Shown: piece by piece, positions 16,618-25,734 of the stretch
Layout of the letters: each line of letters begins with the position of its first letter
Position numbering within the stretch: position 1 is the first letter of the stretch
Assembly (NCBI RefSeq): GCF_900447045.1
Contig: NZ_UAWH01000014.1
Span: 866,501 to 930,500, forward strand
DNA: 64,000 bases
From: Clostridium paraputrificum
GTDB taxonomy: Bacteria; Bacillota; Clostridia; Clostridiales; Clostridiaceae
Direction of reading: 5' to 3'
Made by a program: the position numbers and the translations under genes
The notes under the pieces: generated by a model
The model's database searches: none
Told to the model about the DNA's origin: nothing
The model's input: only the letters and a program-made list of their open reading frames with translations

Positions 16618-18315
16618 ATGGAACAAGGTAATTTTAAAAATTTTAACGGAGATATTTTTGGACAAATTTTTTCTCATTTTGGGAAACAATTTAAAGGATT
16701 TAATAATGGTGGAGGTCCTAAAAAGAAGGGGTCCTTTGTAGGCTTTTTAAAGTGGTTAGCATTAGCTTATATAGCAATTGCTATATCAAAGTTTTTAGCA
16801 TCTGATTTAATATTGGATGTATCTTTAAGTGCATTTTATATAGTTGCACCTTTCGTAGTAGTTTCAGTATTATATGGATTAACTCATTCTATGAAAAAGT
16901 TACCTATAATTGGGATAGTAGTAGCAATATTATACGGAGTAGTTTTATTCCTATGTAGCCCTATATTAAATTATAAGGCACATAGAGATTTAGTAGGAAC
17001 TGTTGATGAAATTGAATTTTCTAATGAAATTGAACATATTGATTTGAAGCAGTTACCAACAATAGATACACAACTTGCTGCAAAGCTTGCAGATAAAAAA
17101 CTTGGAGAAATTCCTTCTCTTGGAAGTCAGGTGACAATTGGAGAATTACATTTACAAAGTATTGGTGGACAACTTTACTATGTAGCTCCACTTGAGCATT
17201 CTTCACTAATTAAGTGGCTTACTAATAGAGAAGGTACAAGTGGTTATATAAAAGTAAGTGCAACTAATCAAAATGATGTTCAATTGGTTACAGAATTAGA
17301 TGGAAAGCCTTTAAAAATTAAATATTTAGAATCATCATATCTTTTAAGTGATCTTCATAGAGCAGCTTTTTTAAGAGATATGAAATCAGCTCATACGGAC
17401 TTTACTTTTGAATTAGATGATAATGGAAGACCATACTGGGTTGTTACTAGATATGACAATGCTATTGGTATTACAGAAGCAAAGGCTATTGGGGCGTTAG
17501 TTATTGATGCTCAAACAGGAGAATCTGAAATATATGATATAGATAATATGCCTAAATGGATAGATAGAATTCAACCTTCAAAATTTATTAATAACTATAT
17601 TAATAAGTGGGGAGAATTAGTTCATGGTGTATTTAACTTTAATGATAAAGATAAGTTAAAAACAACTACAGGAATGAACTTAATATTTAATAAAGATGAA
17701 TGTTTCTATTATACAGGAATAACATCTGTGGGTAACGATGAAGGATTAGTTGGATTTACATTAACAAATACAAGAACTGGTAAAACTACAATGTATAAGA
17801 CAGCTGGAGCAACTGAAGAAGCTGCTATTAGATCTGCAGAAGGTAAGGTTCAACAATATGGATATAAAGCTACATTCCCATATTTAATTAATATTCAAGG
17901 GGAACCAACTTACTTTACAACATTAAAAGATTCTAATGGATTAGTTAAGCAATATGCAATGGTTAATGTTAAGAACTACAATACAGTAGGAGTTGGTGAT
18001 AATCTTCAATCTACATTAAATAAATATTTAGAGGGATTAACAAATACAAATATTTCACTAGAGGGTTCTAACAAAGAAGAAGTTATTCAAGGCGAAGTTG
18101 AGAGAATTGGTCTTGTAGTTAAAGATGGATCTAGTATCTATGATATTAAGTTAAAAGATAGTGATAAAATTTATTCAGTATCAACAGAAACTTCAAGAGA
18201 GATAGCTTTAACTAAAGTTGGAGATAAGGTGGAAATAAAGTATATAAATGTAGGTGCAAGTAAATATATAATAGTAAATGGATTTACGAATATAACTACT
18301 ATGCCAGTAGAATAA
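16618..18315 (+). CDS. Conserved membrane protein of unknown function, large outer domain
   Basis: A 565-residue protein that I do not recognise. After a Gly/Lys-rich start it has three hydrophobic segments (FLKWLALAYIAIAISKFLA, AFYIVAPFVVVSVLYGL and GIVVAILYGVVLFLC, residues ~45-130), then about 430 soluble residues with repeated beta-like stretches, some with a PepSY-like look (VIDAQTGESEIYDIDNMPKW, FTLTNTRTGKTTMY). The last 80 residues resemble a small OB-like fold. The ATG at 16618 is five bases after GGAGG; an in-frame ATG four codons earlier would put GGAGG inside the coding region. It is a single gene with a clear terminator. Confidence 0.75.
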   Translation: MEQGNFKNFNGDIFGQIFSHFGKQFKGFNNGGGPKKKGSFVGFLKWLALAYIAIAISKFLASDLILDVSLSAFYIVAPFVVVSVLYGLTHSMKKLPIIGIVVAILYGVVLFLCSPILNYKAHRDLVGTVDEIEFSNEIEHIDLKQLPTIDTQLAAKLADKKLGEIPSLGSQVTIGELHLQSIGGQLYYVAPLEHSSLIKWLTNREGTSGYIKVSATNQNDVQLVTELDGKPLKIKYLESSYLLSDLHRAAFLRDMKSAHTDFTFELDDNGRPYWVVTRYDNAIGITEAKAIGALVIDAQTGESEIYDIDNMPKWIDRIQPSKFINNYINKWGELVHGVFNFNDKDKLKTTTGMNLIFNKDECFYYTGITSVGNDEGLVGFTLTNTRTGKTTMYKTAGATEEAAIRSAEGKVQQYGYKATFPYLINIQGEPTYFTTLKDSNGLVKQYAMVNVKNYNTVGVGDNLQSTLNKYLEGLTNTNISLEGSNKEEVIQGEVERIGLVVKDGSSIYDIKLKDSDKIYSVSTETSREIALTKVGDKVEIKYINVGASKYIIVNGFTNITTMPVE

Positions 18316-18320
18316 TGGGT

Positions 18321-18354
18321 AAAAAGAGGAGATAGCAATATCTCCTCTTTTTTT
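18321..18354 (+). terminator. Terminator after the unknown membrane protein gene
   Basis: Stem AAAAAGAGGAGATA / TATCTCCTCTTTTT with a GCAA loop and T-run. Confidence 0.9.
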
Positions 18355-18482
18355 GGATACATATCAATATGCTTTTTCTTACTAAATAATATATATTTAT
18401 CTTTTTTTTACAATAAGATATAATTGTAAATAAGGCACAAATGTTAAAAATTAATAATAAAACGTATAGGGGAGAGTAGGAT

Positions 18483-21146
18483 ATGAAGTTATCAAAAAAA
18501 ATTGTCATATTATTTATGACTATATCTTTAGTTACAGTAACTTTATATATGATATCTATGGGCTTTGTATCAAAGTATTTATATAGCGGTGAAGTGACTA
18601 GAATAAGTGGAATAGCATCCGGATGTATAAATAGAGTGAATGGAGAAGTATCAAAGGTAATAGGAAAAGGAAATGATTATACAAGCTTGTTATCGCTAGC
18701 TGATACATATAATGAGAAATTAAATGAAACTAATGCTTTAGAGGAATTAGGGATTATAAATAAATTTAAAAATGACAATATTGATTTTAAAGTTGTGTTA
18801 GATTCAAATCTTAATGAAAAAGAGAAATTTGAATCTAAGGATGTAAGTGATAGAAGTAAAAATGAGTACTCGAGTTTACTAAATAAAATAAAAACAATAA
18901 TAAAAGAAAAAAAGGATATTAAAAAGGGATATATAACAGGAAAAGAAGGGTTATATATTTTTTCACACAATAAAAAGTACAACTCATCTGATTATGTGGT
19001 GATTATAGATAGTTTTGATGATGGATTTATAGAAAATGTTTCTAAAGATATGAATAAAAATGTTTCATTATTAAAAGATATAGCTACTACTGGTGAGGTG
19101 GAGGACTCTAAACTAGATAGTGGAGAAAACATTAAATTAGTAACAAATGAAAGTGATGTAAGTGCTTACTATAAAATAGAGTGTGTAGATGGAGAGAATT
19201 ATTATATTAAAGTTTCAGAGCCATTGGTAGTAAAAGAGAGTCAAAAAAATAATATTATTATTTTATCTGTTATGTTCATATCTATTAATCTTATTATTAA
19301 CATTATTTTAATAGTTTTAATGAAGAACATAGTTATAAAAAGAGTGGAGAGAATAAGCGAAGGAATAAACAGGATAAAAGAAAATAAAGATTTGAAAGAG
19401 AGACTTGATTTAGATAATAGTAGTGATGAAATTAGTAAACTAACTAGTGATATAAATGAAATGTTTGATGCTTTAGAGACGTCAAATAATTTGTTTATGG
19501 AGAATGAAGAAAAAAGTATTAAGCTTTTAGAGGGCTTAGATAATGGATATGCCTATTTTGGAGAGATTATGGATGAAGAAGGAAATGTTGTTGATGCAAA
19601 TCTCCTTGATGTGAATGCATCTATGTCAAAAATTTTAAATATTCCTAAAAAGAATCTATATAGAATGACCTTTAAAGAAATTTTCTTTGATAAAATTAAT
19701 GATGAAGAATTTATAAGGGACATATTATCATCAGGTAAAAGAGATGGAGAGACATTAAGCAAAAATTGTATTGCACTAGGAAATAACAATTGGGCATCAA
19801 TAGCTGTATATCCAATTGAGAACCATCATTTTGCTATGTTACTTACAGATATAACTGAAAATAGAAGAAATGAAGATGAAATGAGATATTTAGGAAACTA
19901 TGATGTATTAACTGGTCTTCAGAATAGATATAGTTTATACAATTACATGGCACAGCTTAAGGAAGATGGGAAAGTGTTTAGCATATTCTTTATAGATTTA
20001 GATAACTTTAAGTCTTTAAATGATTCGTTAGGACATAATAGTGGAGATGAAGTGTTATGCCAAGCTGCATTTACCTTGCAAAACTTAGAAGAAGATATTG
20101 AAGTGGGAAGACTAGGGGGAGATGAATTTCTGTTAGTTAAAAAGGGAGAACTATCTAAAGCAGATGCAGAAAACTTAGGGAATAAGATTTTAAGAAAACT
20201 TAATAAGACTTTCGAGTATAAAAATTTCAATTATGAGTTAAAAGCAAGCATTGGGGCAAGTTCTTTCCCTAATCATACAACAGATATAGAAACGTTGATT
20301 AGATATGCAGATATTGCTATGTATAAGAGCAAAAATTCAGGTGGAAATATTATAGAAGTATTTAATGAAGAGATGTTAGAAGATATATTAATAGAAGGGT
20401 TATTAAAAAAGGCTATAGATAATAAAGAATTTGTAGTTAACTTCCAACCTATTTATAGCGTAAATAAAAAAATGATAATTGGAGCAGAAGCTTTAGTAAG
20501 ATGGGTAAGGGATGGAAAGGTAATATATCCTGACAAATTTATTCATATTGCTAAAAGAACAGGAGATATTTACGAAATAGACAATTATGTATTAAAGGAA
20601 GCTTGTATTTTCTGTAAAGAAAAAAGAAAAGAAGGCTTTAAGGATTTTCAAGTGTCAGTAAATGCTTCTTATAGATTTTTAAAACAACATAAATTTATTG
20701 ATAAATTAAAGGATGTATTAGATGAAGTTGGGCTAGATCCAAATGGCTTAAAGCTTGAAATTACAGAAGATGAAGTTTTAGAAGATGCAAAACAAGTTGT
20801 AGAGTTATTGAAGGAAATTAAAGCTTTAGGAGTGATGATAGCTTTAGATGATTTTGGAGTTGGATATTCATCCTTTAGTTATATAAAAATTCTTCCTATT
20901 GATACCATAAAGATAGATAGAAGTCTATTATCAAAGATTGAAAATGATAGAAAAACAGTAGCTATAATTGAAACATTAATAAAGCTTGCACATACCCTTG
21001 AGTTAGATGTAATAGCAGAAGGTGTAGAGATGCAGGATCAATTAGACTTACTAAAGACTTTAAACTGTGACAAAATTCAAGGGTACTTTATAAGTAAACC
21101 AATAGAAAGAGAAGAATTTAAAAAATTATTAGAACAACATAGTTAG
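18483..21146 (+). CDS. Membrane-bound GGDEF-EAL cyclic-di-GMP enzyme
   Basis: An 887-residue sensor enzyme. Segment 1 (~7-29) and segment 2 (~257-281) bracket an extracellular sensor of unknown ligand; then a HAMP linker (~282-335), a PAS-like domain (~340-455), a diguanylate cyclase domain with intact GGDEF near 544-548, and a phosphodiesterase domain with EALVRW (~667) and the conserved ITEDE, DDFGVGYSS and EGVE motifs. Both active sites look complete. The RxxD inhibitory site is absent before GGDEF (EEDI instead). The net effect on cyclic-di-GMP cannot be told from sequence. No cyclic-di-GMP riboswitch was seen in front of the gene. Confidence 0.93.
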   Translation: MKLSKKIVILFMTISLVTVTLYMISMGFVSKYLYSGEVTRISGIASGCINRVNGEVSKVIGKGNDYTSLLSLADTYNEKLNETNALEELGIINKFKNDNIDFKVVLDSNLNEKEKFESKDVSDRSKNEYSSLLNKIKTIIKEKKDIKKGYITGKEGLYIFSHNKKYNSSDYVVIIDSFDDGFIENVSKDMNKNVSLLKDIATTGEVEDSKLDSGENIKLVTNESDVSAYYKIECVDGENYYIKVSEPLVVKESQKNNIIILSVMFISINLIINIILIVLMKNIVIKRVERISEGINRIKENKDLKERLDLDNSSDEISKLTSDINEMFDALETSNNLFMENEEKSIKLLEGLDNGYAYFGEIMDEEGNVVDANLLDVNASMSKILNIPKKNLYRMTFKEIFFDKINDEEFIRDILSSGKRDGETLSKNCIALGNNNWASIAVYPIENHHFAMLLTDITENRRNEDEMRYLGNYDVLTGLQNRYSLYNYMAQLKEDGKVFSIFFIDLDNFKSLNDSLGHNSGDEVLCQAAFTLQNLEEDIEVGRLGGDEFLLVKKGELSKADAENLGNKILRKLNKTFEYKNFNYELKASIGASSFPNHTTDIETLIRYADIAMYKSKNSGGNIIEVFNEEMLEDILIEGLLKKAIDNKEFVVNFQPIYSVNKKMIIGAEALVRWVRDGKVIYPDKFIHIAKRTGDIYEIDNYVLKEACIFCKEKRKEGFKDFQVSVNASYRFLKQHKFIDKLKDVLDEVGLDPNGLKLEITEDEVLEDAKQVVELLKEIKALGVMIALDDFGVGYSSFSYIKILPIDTIKIDRSLLSKIENDRKTVAIIETLIKLAHTLELDVIAEGVEMQDQLDLLKTLNCDKIQGYFISKPIEREEFKKLLEQHS

Positions 21147-21151
21147 TATTT

Positions 21152-21182
21152 AAAGGAGCTATTAAAAGTAGCTTCTTTTTTT
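21152..21182 (+). terminator. Terminator after the GGDEF-EAL gene
   Basis: Stem AAAGGAGCTA / TAGCTTCTTT (one unpaired base) with T-run. The same stem sequence, with small changes, stands at 45468-45500, where it is also followed by a copy of the dispersed repeat. Confidence 0.85.
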
Positions 21183-21186
21183 ATTC

Positions 21187-21233
21187 TTTAGGAAAGCTGT
21201 GACTTGGAGCTTGCGACGGAACAATCAGAATAA
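21187..21233. repeat. Dispersed repeat, internally deleted copy
   Basis: Starts with TTTAGGAAAG, like the left end of the copies at 35624 and 45501, and continues directly into GTGACTTGGAGC and GCGACGGAACAA, which are the right-end block of the copy at 45501. About 140 bases of the middle are absent. TTATTCT before and AGAATAA after can pair, as the outer stem does in the full copy. Confidence 0.65.
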
Positions 21234-21361
21234 CTATCTACGGATACATACGGAACTAATTTACAGTTTATAAATTAAATGTTGAATAAAATTATAAAAA
21301 GTAACAAAATGAGTGAAAATAACTTATATATCTAACAAAATGATAAAAATTTTAATATTTG

Positions 21362-21390
21362 TTGATAATTATTATAAAAATGCTTATAAT
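21362..21390 (+). promoter_or_regulatory. Promoter of the abgT-type gene
   Basis: TTGATA and TATAAT separated by exactly 17 bases; transcription would start near 21397, giving a leader of about 50 bases before the AAAGGGGG site. Confidence 0.7.
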
Positions 21391-21392
21391 TA

Positions 21393-21408
21393 ATTTAACA
21401 TGTTAAAT
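21393..21408. promoter_or_regulatory. Perfect 16-base palindrome over the start of transcription
   Basis: ATTTAACATGTTAAAT reads the same on both strands and begins three bases after the -10 box, so a protein bound here would block initiation. The cognate repressor is unknown. Confidence 0.55.
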
Positions 21409-21445
21409 CGAAAAAATAAAAAATGACGAAAAAGGGGGACTACCA

Positions 21446-22984
21446 ATGAGTAAAAAAGATAAAATAAAAATGTCTTTTATAGAAAAAGTAGGTAAAAAAA
21501 TACCGGATCCGGTAATTATATTTATGATATTATATGCAATCGTTATGATAGCGAGTATATTCATGGGTGGAATGGAGTTTGAAACATTAGCCGCTGATGG
21601 GGGAACAATATCTTATGAAATTAAGAACATGTTTGCGGCTGAAAACTTTAGATGGATTTTTGGAAATGCATTATTAAATAACTGGTTAGCATACGGTGGA
21701 GGAGTTCTTGGAACAATATTAATCGTTATGCTTGGAGTTGGACTAGCAGAAGAATCTGGTCTACTATCAGTTTTAATTAAAAAAGTAGGATTAAAAGTTT
21801 CAGATAAGTTTTTACCAGTAGTTTTAGTATTCTTAGGAATTATGAGTAGTATAGCTACTGATGCAGGATATATAATCTTAATACCATTAGCAGGTATGTT
21901 ATATGTTGGATTAAAGAAGAATCCACTTATAGGTATGGCAGCAGCTTTTGCTGGGGTATCAGCTGGATTTAGTGCTAACTTAATACCAGGTACACCTATA
22001 GATGTTATTGTTGGTAACAACGCAAAGGTGTTTGCTGAAAGTCAAGGTATACCTTTTGTTACAGCAGCGGGACAAGCTATTACTCCTGCAACAATGCACT
22101 ACATATTTATAGTTGCTTCAACAGTATTATTATCAGTTGTTGGTTATTTTGTTACAGCTAAATTCATTAAGCCAAGATTAGAAAAAGAAACATACATTGT
22201 TCCTGAAGATATGAATATGGCTGACTTTACAGTTAAAGAAGAAGAAAATAAAGCTTTAAAATGGGCAGGATTAGGATTGTTAATTGCCTTAGCTCTTGCA
22301 GCAGTACTTTACTTTGGACCACTTGCTACGTATGTAGATGATAAGGGTGCAACAGTTAAGCCATTTATGGATAACATAATTCTTATAATTACATTTGTAT
22401 TCTTTGTTCCAGGCTTACTATATGGAATGAAATTAAAGAAATTCAATAATGCTATGGATGTAGTTCAAGCTATGTCAAAGCAAATGAGTGGGATGGGATC
22501 TATATTGGTATTAACATTCTTCTGTTACAACTTCTTAGCATTATTAAGCTACTCAAACTTAGGTACATATATAACTTACTTAGGTGCAACAGGATTACAA
22601 TCATTAGGATTATCTGATTCACCAATCTTATTATTAATAGGATTCATTATAGTTACTGCTATAATCAACTTATTCGTTGGTGGATTAACTTCAAAATGGA
22701 TGTTACTTGGACCAATATTTATACCAATGTTATACCAAGTTAATGGAGCTCTAACTCCAGATATGGTTGCAGCTGCATATAGAATTGCAGACTCATCAAC
22801 TAATGTGATATCACCACTTATGTCATATGCAGGTATTATCCTTGTATTCATGAAGAAGTATAAGCCTGAATATACTTTAGGAGATATGATTAAGTTAATG
22901 TTCCCATATTCAGTAGCATTCTTGATTTCCTGGACAATCTTATTAATAGTATTCTTTACATTTGGAATTCCACTAGGAATTTAA
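21446..22984 (+). CDS. AbgT family transporter
   Basis: A 512-residue membrane protein beginning with the AbgT-type leader (FIEKVGKKIPDPVIIF). It has two hairpin-containing halves, with the conserved VSAGFSANLIPGTPIDV and FVGGLTSKWMLLGPIFIP segments. The family carries p-aminobenzoyl-glutamate in E. coli and sulfonamide efflux in others. Here the substrate is open; no abgA/abgB peptidase gene is adjacent. The gene is single, with its own promoter, operator-like palindrome and terminator. Confidence 0.92.
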   Translation: MSKKDKIKMSFIEKVGKKIPDPVIIFMILYAIVMIASIFMGGMEFETLAADGGTISYEIKNMFAAENFRWIFGNALLNNWLAYGGGVLGTILIVMLGVGLAEESGLLSVLIKKVGLKVSDKFLPVVLVFLGIMSSIATDAGYIILIPLAGMLYVGLKKNPLIGMAAAFAGVSAGFSANLIPGTPIDVIVGNNAKVFAESQGIPFVTAAGQAITPATMHYIFIVASTVLLSVVGYFVTAKFIKPRLEKETYIVPEDMNMADFTVKEEENKALKWAGLGLLIALALAAVLYFGPLATYVDDKGATVKPFMDNIILIITFVFFVPGLLYGMKLKKFNNAMDVVQAMSKQMSGMGSILVLTFFCYNFLALLSYSNLGTYITYLGATGLQSLGLSDSPILLLIGFIIVTAIINLFVGGLTSKWMLLGPIFIPMLYQVNGALTPDMVAAAYRIADSSTNVISPLMSYAGIILVFMKKYKPEYTLGDMIKLMFPYSVAFLISWTILLIVFFTFGIPLGI

Positions 22985-22985
22985 T

Positions 22986-23022
22986 AAAAAGACTTAGCTC
23001 TTTCTTGAGCTAAGTCTTTTTT
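22986..23022 (+). terminator. Terminator after the AbgT-type gene
   Basis: Perfect stem AAAAAGACTTAGCTC / GAGCTAAGTCTTTTT with a six-base loop and T-run. Confidence 0.92.
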
Positions 23023-23129
23023 AGCGCACTCTGCTTTTGAAAACTCATATGAAAAAAGGATTAGGTGCATATAATTTTATTTTTTATATTGCTAAATTGT
23101 TGGAGTTATCCAGGATTTAATAATATATA

Positions 23130-23186
23130 AATCTCCTAAATAATAAAAAGTGTAGAAAATTTACAGCTTTTTTTATTTAGGAGATT
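23130..23186. terminator. Long hairpin after the SEC-C gene
   Basis: Outer arms AATCTCCTAAATAA / TTATTTAGGAGATT enclose an inner stem AAAAAGTGTA / TACAGCTTTTT. It lies directly downstream of the reverse SEC-C gene and probably terminates it; the structure is symmetric enough to act from either side. Confidence 0.7.
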
Positions 23187-23200
23187 ATAATTAGTACGTG

Positions 23201-24349
23201 TTATCTACCACAACACTTCTTATATTTCTTTCCACTTCCACAAGGGCAAGGCTCATTTCTTCCAGGCTCTTTATCCTTTATTATAGTAGTCTTTTGTCTA
23301 GCTATTGATTCTGCTGGTGTTAAGCCCTTTAAAGACCATATAGGTGTATTGTTAAAGATCTTAGAGAAAGAGTTAACTATTGAATCAGCTAAGGACTTAT
23401 TACTTAAATCTAATTTATAAGAAGTTAGTAATTCAACTATTATTTGAGTGTCCATGTCATTTTTTATATAGAATATTAACTGACTAAGTAATGAATCTAT
23501 ATCGGATTTTTTTAAATTAGTCTTAGAAAGAATATTTTTAAGTTCTAGTACTTCTTCACCCCAAGTATCTTTGAAATTTCTACCTAAAGAAATAAAGAAA
23601 TCTTCATTGCTGAAGTTATATTGAATAGTTTGTCTTACTCTTAATTCCTCGTATACATCTTCAGGTGAGAAAAGAAATGGGTGAATTAATGCGTTACCTT
23701 CTGTAAATGCTTCATAGCTTCTAAAAATATAATTTAAGTAAAAATCTAAGTTTTCCTCTTTAAAAACCGTACTTTCCTTATTAGTTATTATGGAATATAA
23801 TTCTCCACCTAATAAAAGACCATAGTGAGTCATTAATCCATCTATAAGATTGATTCCTTCTGAACGTTCTTTAAGGTTGGAAATATATTTTTTAGAAGAT
23901 ATTAAAGAATTTATTCCTTCTTTTATATCACTTGGTACTACAAGGTAGTAATTATCCTTTATAGATAATTTAAATAGTACTCCAAGAGAAGATAATCCTC
24001 CAATTAAGTTTAAGTTATCTATTGAAAAAGAATATTCAACTAAGTCTTCTTTAGCTAATTCTTTTAACAGATTAAGTTCCTTATAAGATAGTTCGCAAAG
24101 TATATTATCTATATTATCAGTAATATAAGCAGATACTAGATTAACTAACCCATCTTTACCTAATTTTGAATACCCTTTAATATCTAACCTCTTAGCTATT
24201 TCTGTAAGTGTAGGTTTAGTTTGAAGAGATAAAAGTTCTGAAGTATTAGATTCCTTTAAACTATTCTTACATTTAGTAAAAGTTTGATAGTATTTTTCAA
24301 AATAGTATTTTCTTAGTTGCTCATCGTAGTAGTACTTTTTAGTATGCAT
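23201..24349 (-). CDS. SEC-C motif protein
   Basis: A 382-residue protein ending in a classical SEC-C zinc motif, [18 protein letters not shown], as found at the SecA C-terminus. Near residue 45 a Rho-N-like helix pair appears ([19 protein letters not shown]). The middle is helical and Leu/Ser-rich with no recognised domain. There is no membrane segment. The motif suggests zinc-dependent binding to a protein or nucleic acid, but the function is unknown. GGAGAA precedes the ATG. Single gene. Confidence 0.8.
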   Translation of the reverse strand: MHTKKYYYDEQLRKYYFEKYYQTFTKCKNSLKESNTSELLSLQTKPTLTEIAKRLDIKGYSKLGKDGLVNLVSAYITDNIDNILCELSYKELNLLKELAKEDLVEYSFSIDNLNLIGGLSSLGVLFKLSIKDNYYLVVPSDIKEGINSLISSKKYISNLKERSEGINLIDGLMTHYGLLLGGELYSIITNKESTVFKEENLDFYLNYIFRSYEAFTEGNALIHPFLFSPEDVYEELRVRQTIQYNFSNEDFFISLGRNFKDTWGEEVLELKNILSKTNLKKSDIDSLLSQLIFYIKNDMDTQIIVELLTSYKLDLSNKSLADSIVNSFSKIFNNTPIWSLKGLTPAESIARQKTTIIKDKEPGRNEPCPCGSGKKYKKCCGR

Positions 24350-24429
24350 TAAAATTCTCCTTTGCTATATATTAACATTTATAATTATCCATTAACCTTA
24401 TATAGTATCCATTTTTTTTGACAAAAAGT

Positions 24430-24458
24430 CAAGTAAATACCATTACATAATTTACTTG
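24430..24458. promoter_or_regulatory. Inverted repeat in a divergent intergenic region
   Basis: Perfect nine-base arms CAAGTAAAT / ATTTACTTG with an 11-base spacer, between the reverse SEC-C gene and the forward unknown gene. For the reverse gene, TTGACT and TACTAT 18 bases apart lie next to it. It may be an operator; no regulator is adjacent. Confidence 0.4.
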
Positions 24459-24518
24459 TTGTTAGTAGTATGAAGTGGTTATATAATTGATTATAAGGTC
24501 TTTTAATGGGGGGATATT

Positions 24519-25619
24519 GTGGAAACTAGTGGATATATTGTGGAATATGGAAAGTGTTATATTTTTCCTAAAAATAAGATGATAATAGTAAGTAAATTAT
24601 ATGAAAGAAGCTTGTGTAAAGAAGATATTACCAATGAAATTTATGGTGATATGGGTAAATCTGTATTAGAAGAAGATTCAACTTATATTAAGGCAGTGGA
24701 GTATGCTTTAGATGAGTACTTTGAAAATGAGTTTGACTTGATAATTGGTATTAAGGACAAGGAAAGTAACACATATGATATGAAATTACAGGAAGAGTGC
24801 ATAAATAAAAATTTTTTGTATAGAAGTTATATAAAAAATGGATATACCTTTAAAAGTATAGACTGTGTAAAAAAGTATGTTAATAAATGTAAAGAGAAAA
24901 ATGAGCTTGTTAAGTTTGATAGGATTACCTTAAAAATAATAATAACAACAAGCTTTGGAGATAGGCTTGCAGAATTTGTACAAGCGCTAGGAAATGCATC
25001 TTCATTAGATGGAAATGAAAATAGAAAAAAAGATGTATTTAAAAGTGAAATCATTAAGAACTCCTTTGCAAATATTAAATATAGCAGCATAGATTTTAAA
25101 AGCTTAATGGAAGAATTAATGGAGTGGGAAAGTTACAATTTTCAGTGGAATGGTTATTTTGGGGAAATAATGAAATTATGTAATAAAACTGGATTTAGGT
25201 TTGAAGAGGACAAAGAAGCATATAAATTAAGAGATTATATTATAGCCTTTATTCAGAGTAAAAACTTTCTTTTTATACCTTGTATGAAGAAATATAAAAA
25301 GGACTTATATTTAGATTTAAACAATAATAGATACATATATAATAATGAAAGTAAGGGATTTCATAAGGTATTATCAAAGGAAAGTAGTTTTCTTTTTGAA
25401 TCCTCAAAGATTAATAGTAAAGAAATTATATTTCATGAAGATTTGGAAATAGGATATTTGCTTTATTATATTGAGGACAAGGTGTATATTTCATTAGGTC
25501 GATATGATTCCCTAAGTAAGAGAGTTACAGTAATAGATATAAATGATAAGATTTTAAATGAATTTATCAGTTTTATAAATAAATTTATAGAACTTGAAGA
25601 AGATAAATTGAGGATATAA
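24519..25619 (+). CDS. Hypothetical protein, 366 residues
   Basis: I do not recognise this protein. It begins at a GTG (V/METSGYIVEYGKCYIF) about eight bases after GGGGGG. It is soluble, Lys/Glu/Tyr-rich, with a few aromatic-rich stretches (MEWESYNFQWNGYFGEIM) and no motif I can name. There is no signal peptide or membrane segment. It has its own terminator and no operon partner. Codon use looks like the neighbours, so it is probably not recent foreign DNA. Confidence 0.65.
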   Translation: METSGYIVEYGKCYIFPKNKMIIVSKLYERSLCKEDITNEIYGDMGKSVLEEDSTYIKAVEYALDEYFENEFDLIIGIKDKESNTYDMKLQEECINKNFLYRSYIKNGYTFKSIDCVKKYVNKCKEKNELVKFDRITLKIIITTSFGDRLAEFVQALGNASSLDGNENRKKDVFKSEIIKNSFANIKYSSIDFKSLMEELMEWESYNFQWNGYFGEIMKLCNKTGFRFEEDKEAYKLRDYIIAFIQSKNFLFIPCMKKYKKDLYLDLNNNRYIYNNESKGFHKVLSKESSFLFESSKINSKEIIFHEDLEIGYLLYYIEDKVYISLGRYDSLSKRVTVIDINDKILNEFISFINKFIELEEDKLRI

Positions 25620-25623
25620 GGGT

Positions 25624-25656
25624 AAAAAAGAAATCGCTTTGCGGTTTCTTTTTTTA
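25624..25656 (+). terminator. Terminator after the hypothetical gene
   Basis: Stem AAAAAAGAAATCGC / GCGGTTTCTTTTTT (one G-T pair) with a three-base loop. Confidence 0.88.
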
Positions 25657-25734
25657 TTCTTTATAAAACTATAAAGAAATTAGAATAATTTATAAATAAA
25701 TAAAGAAAATAGTATTAGAGAAAGGAAGGGTAAA

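Noticed and set aside
18355-18482. Cyclic-di-GMP riboswitch before the GGDEF-EAL gene
   Set aside because: The 128-base spacer is short and shows none of the conserved aptamer blocks; only a TATAAT near 18419 was seen.
23023-23129. Further copy of the dispersed repeat after the abgT-type gene
   Set aside because: The sequence follows a terminator, as other copies do, but shares none of the repeat blocks.
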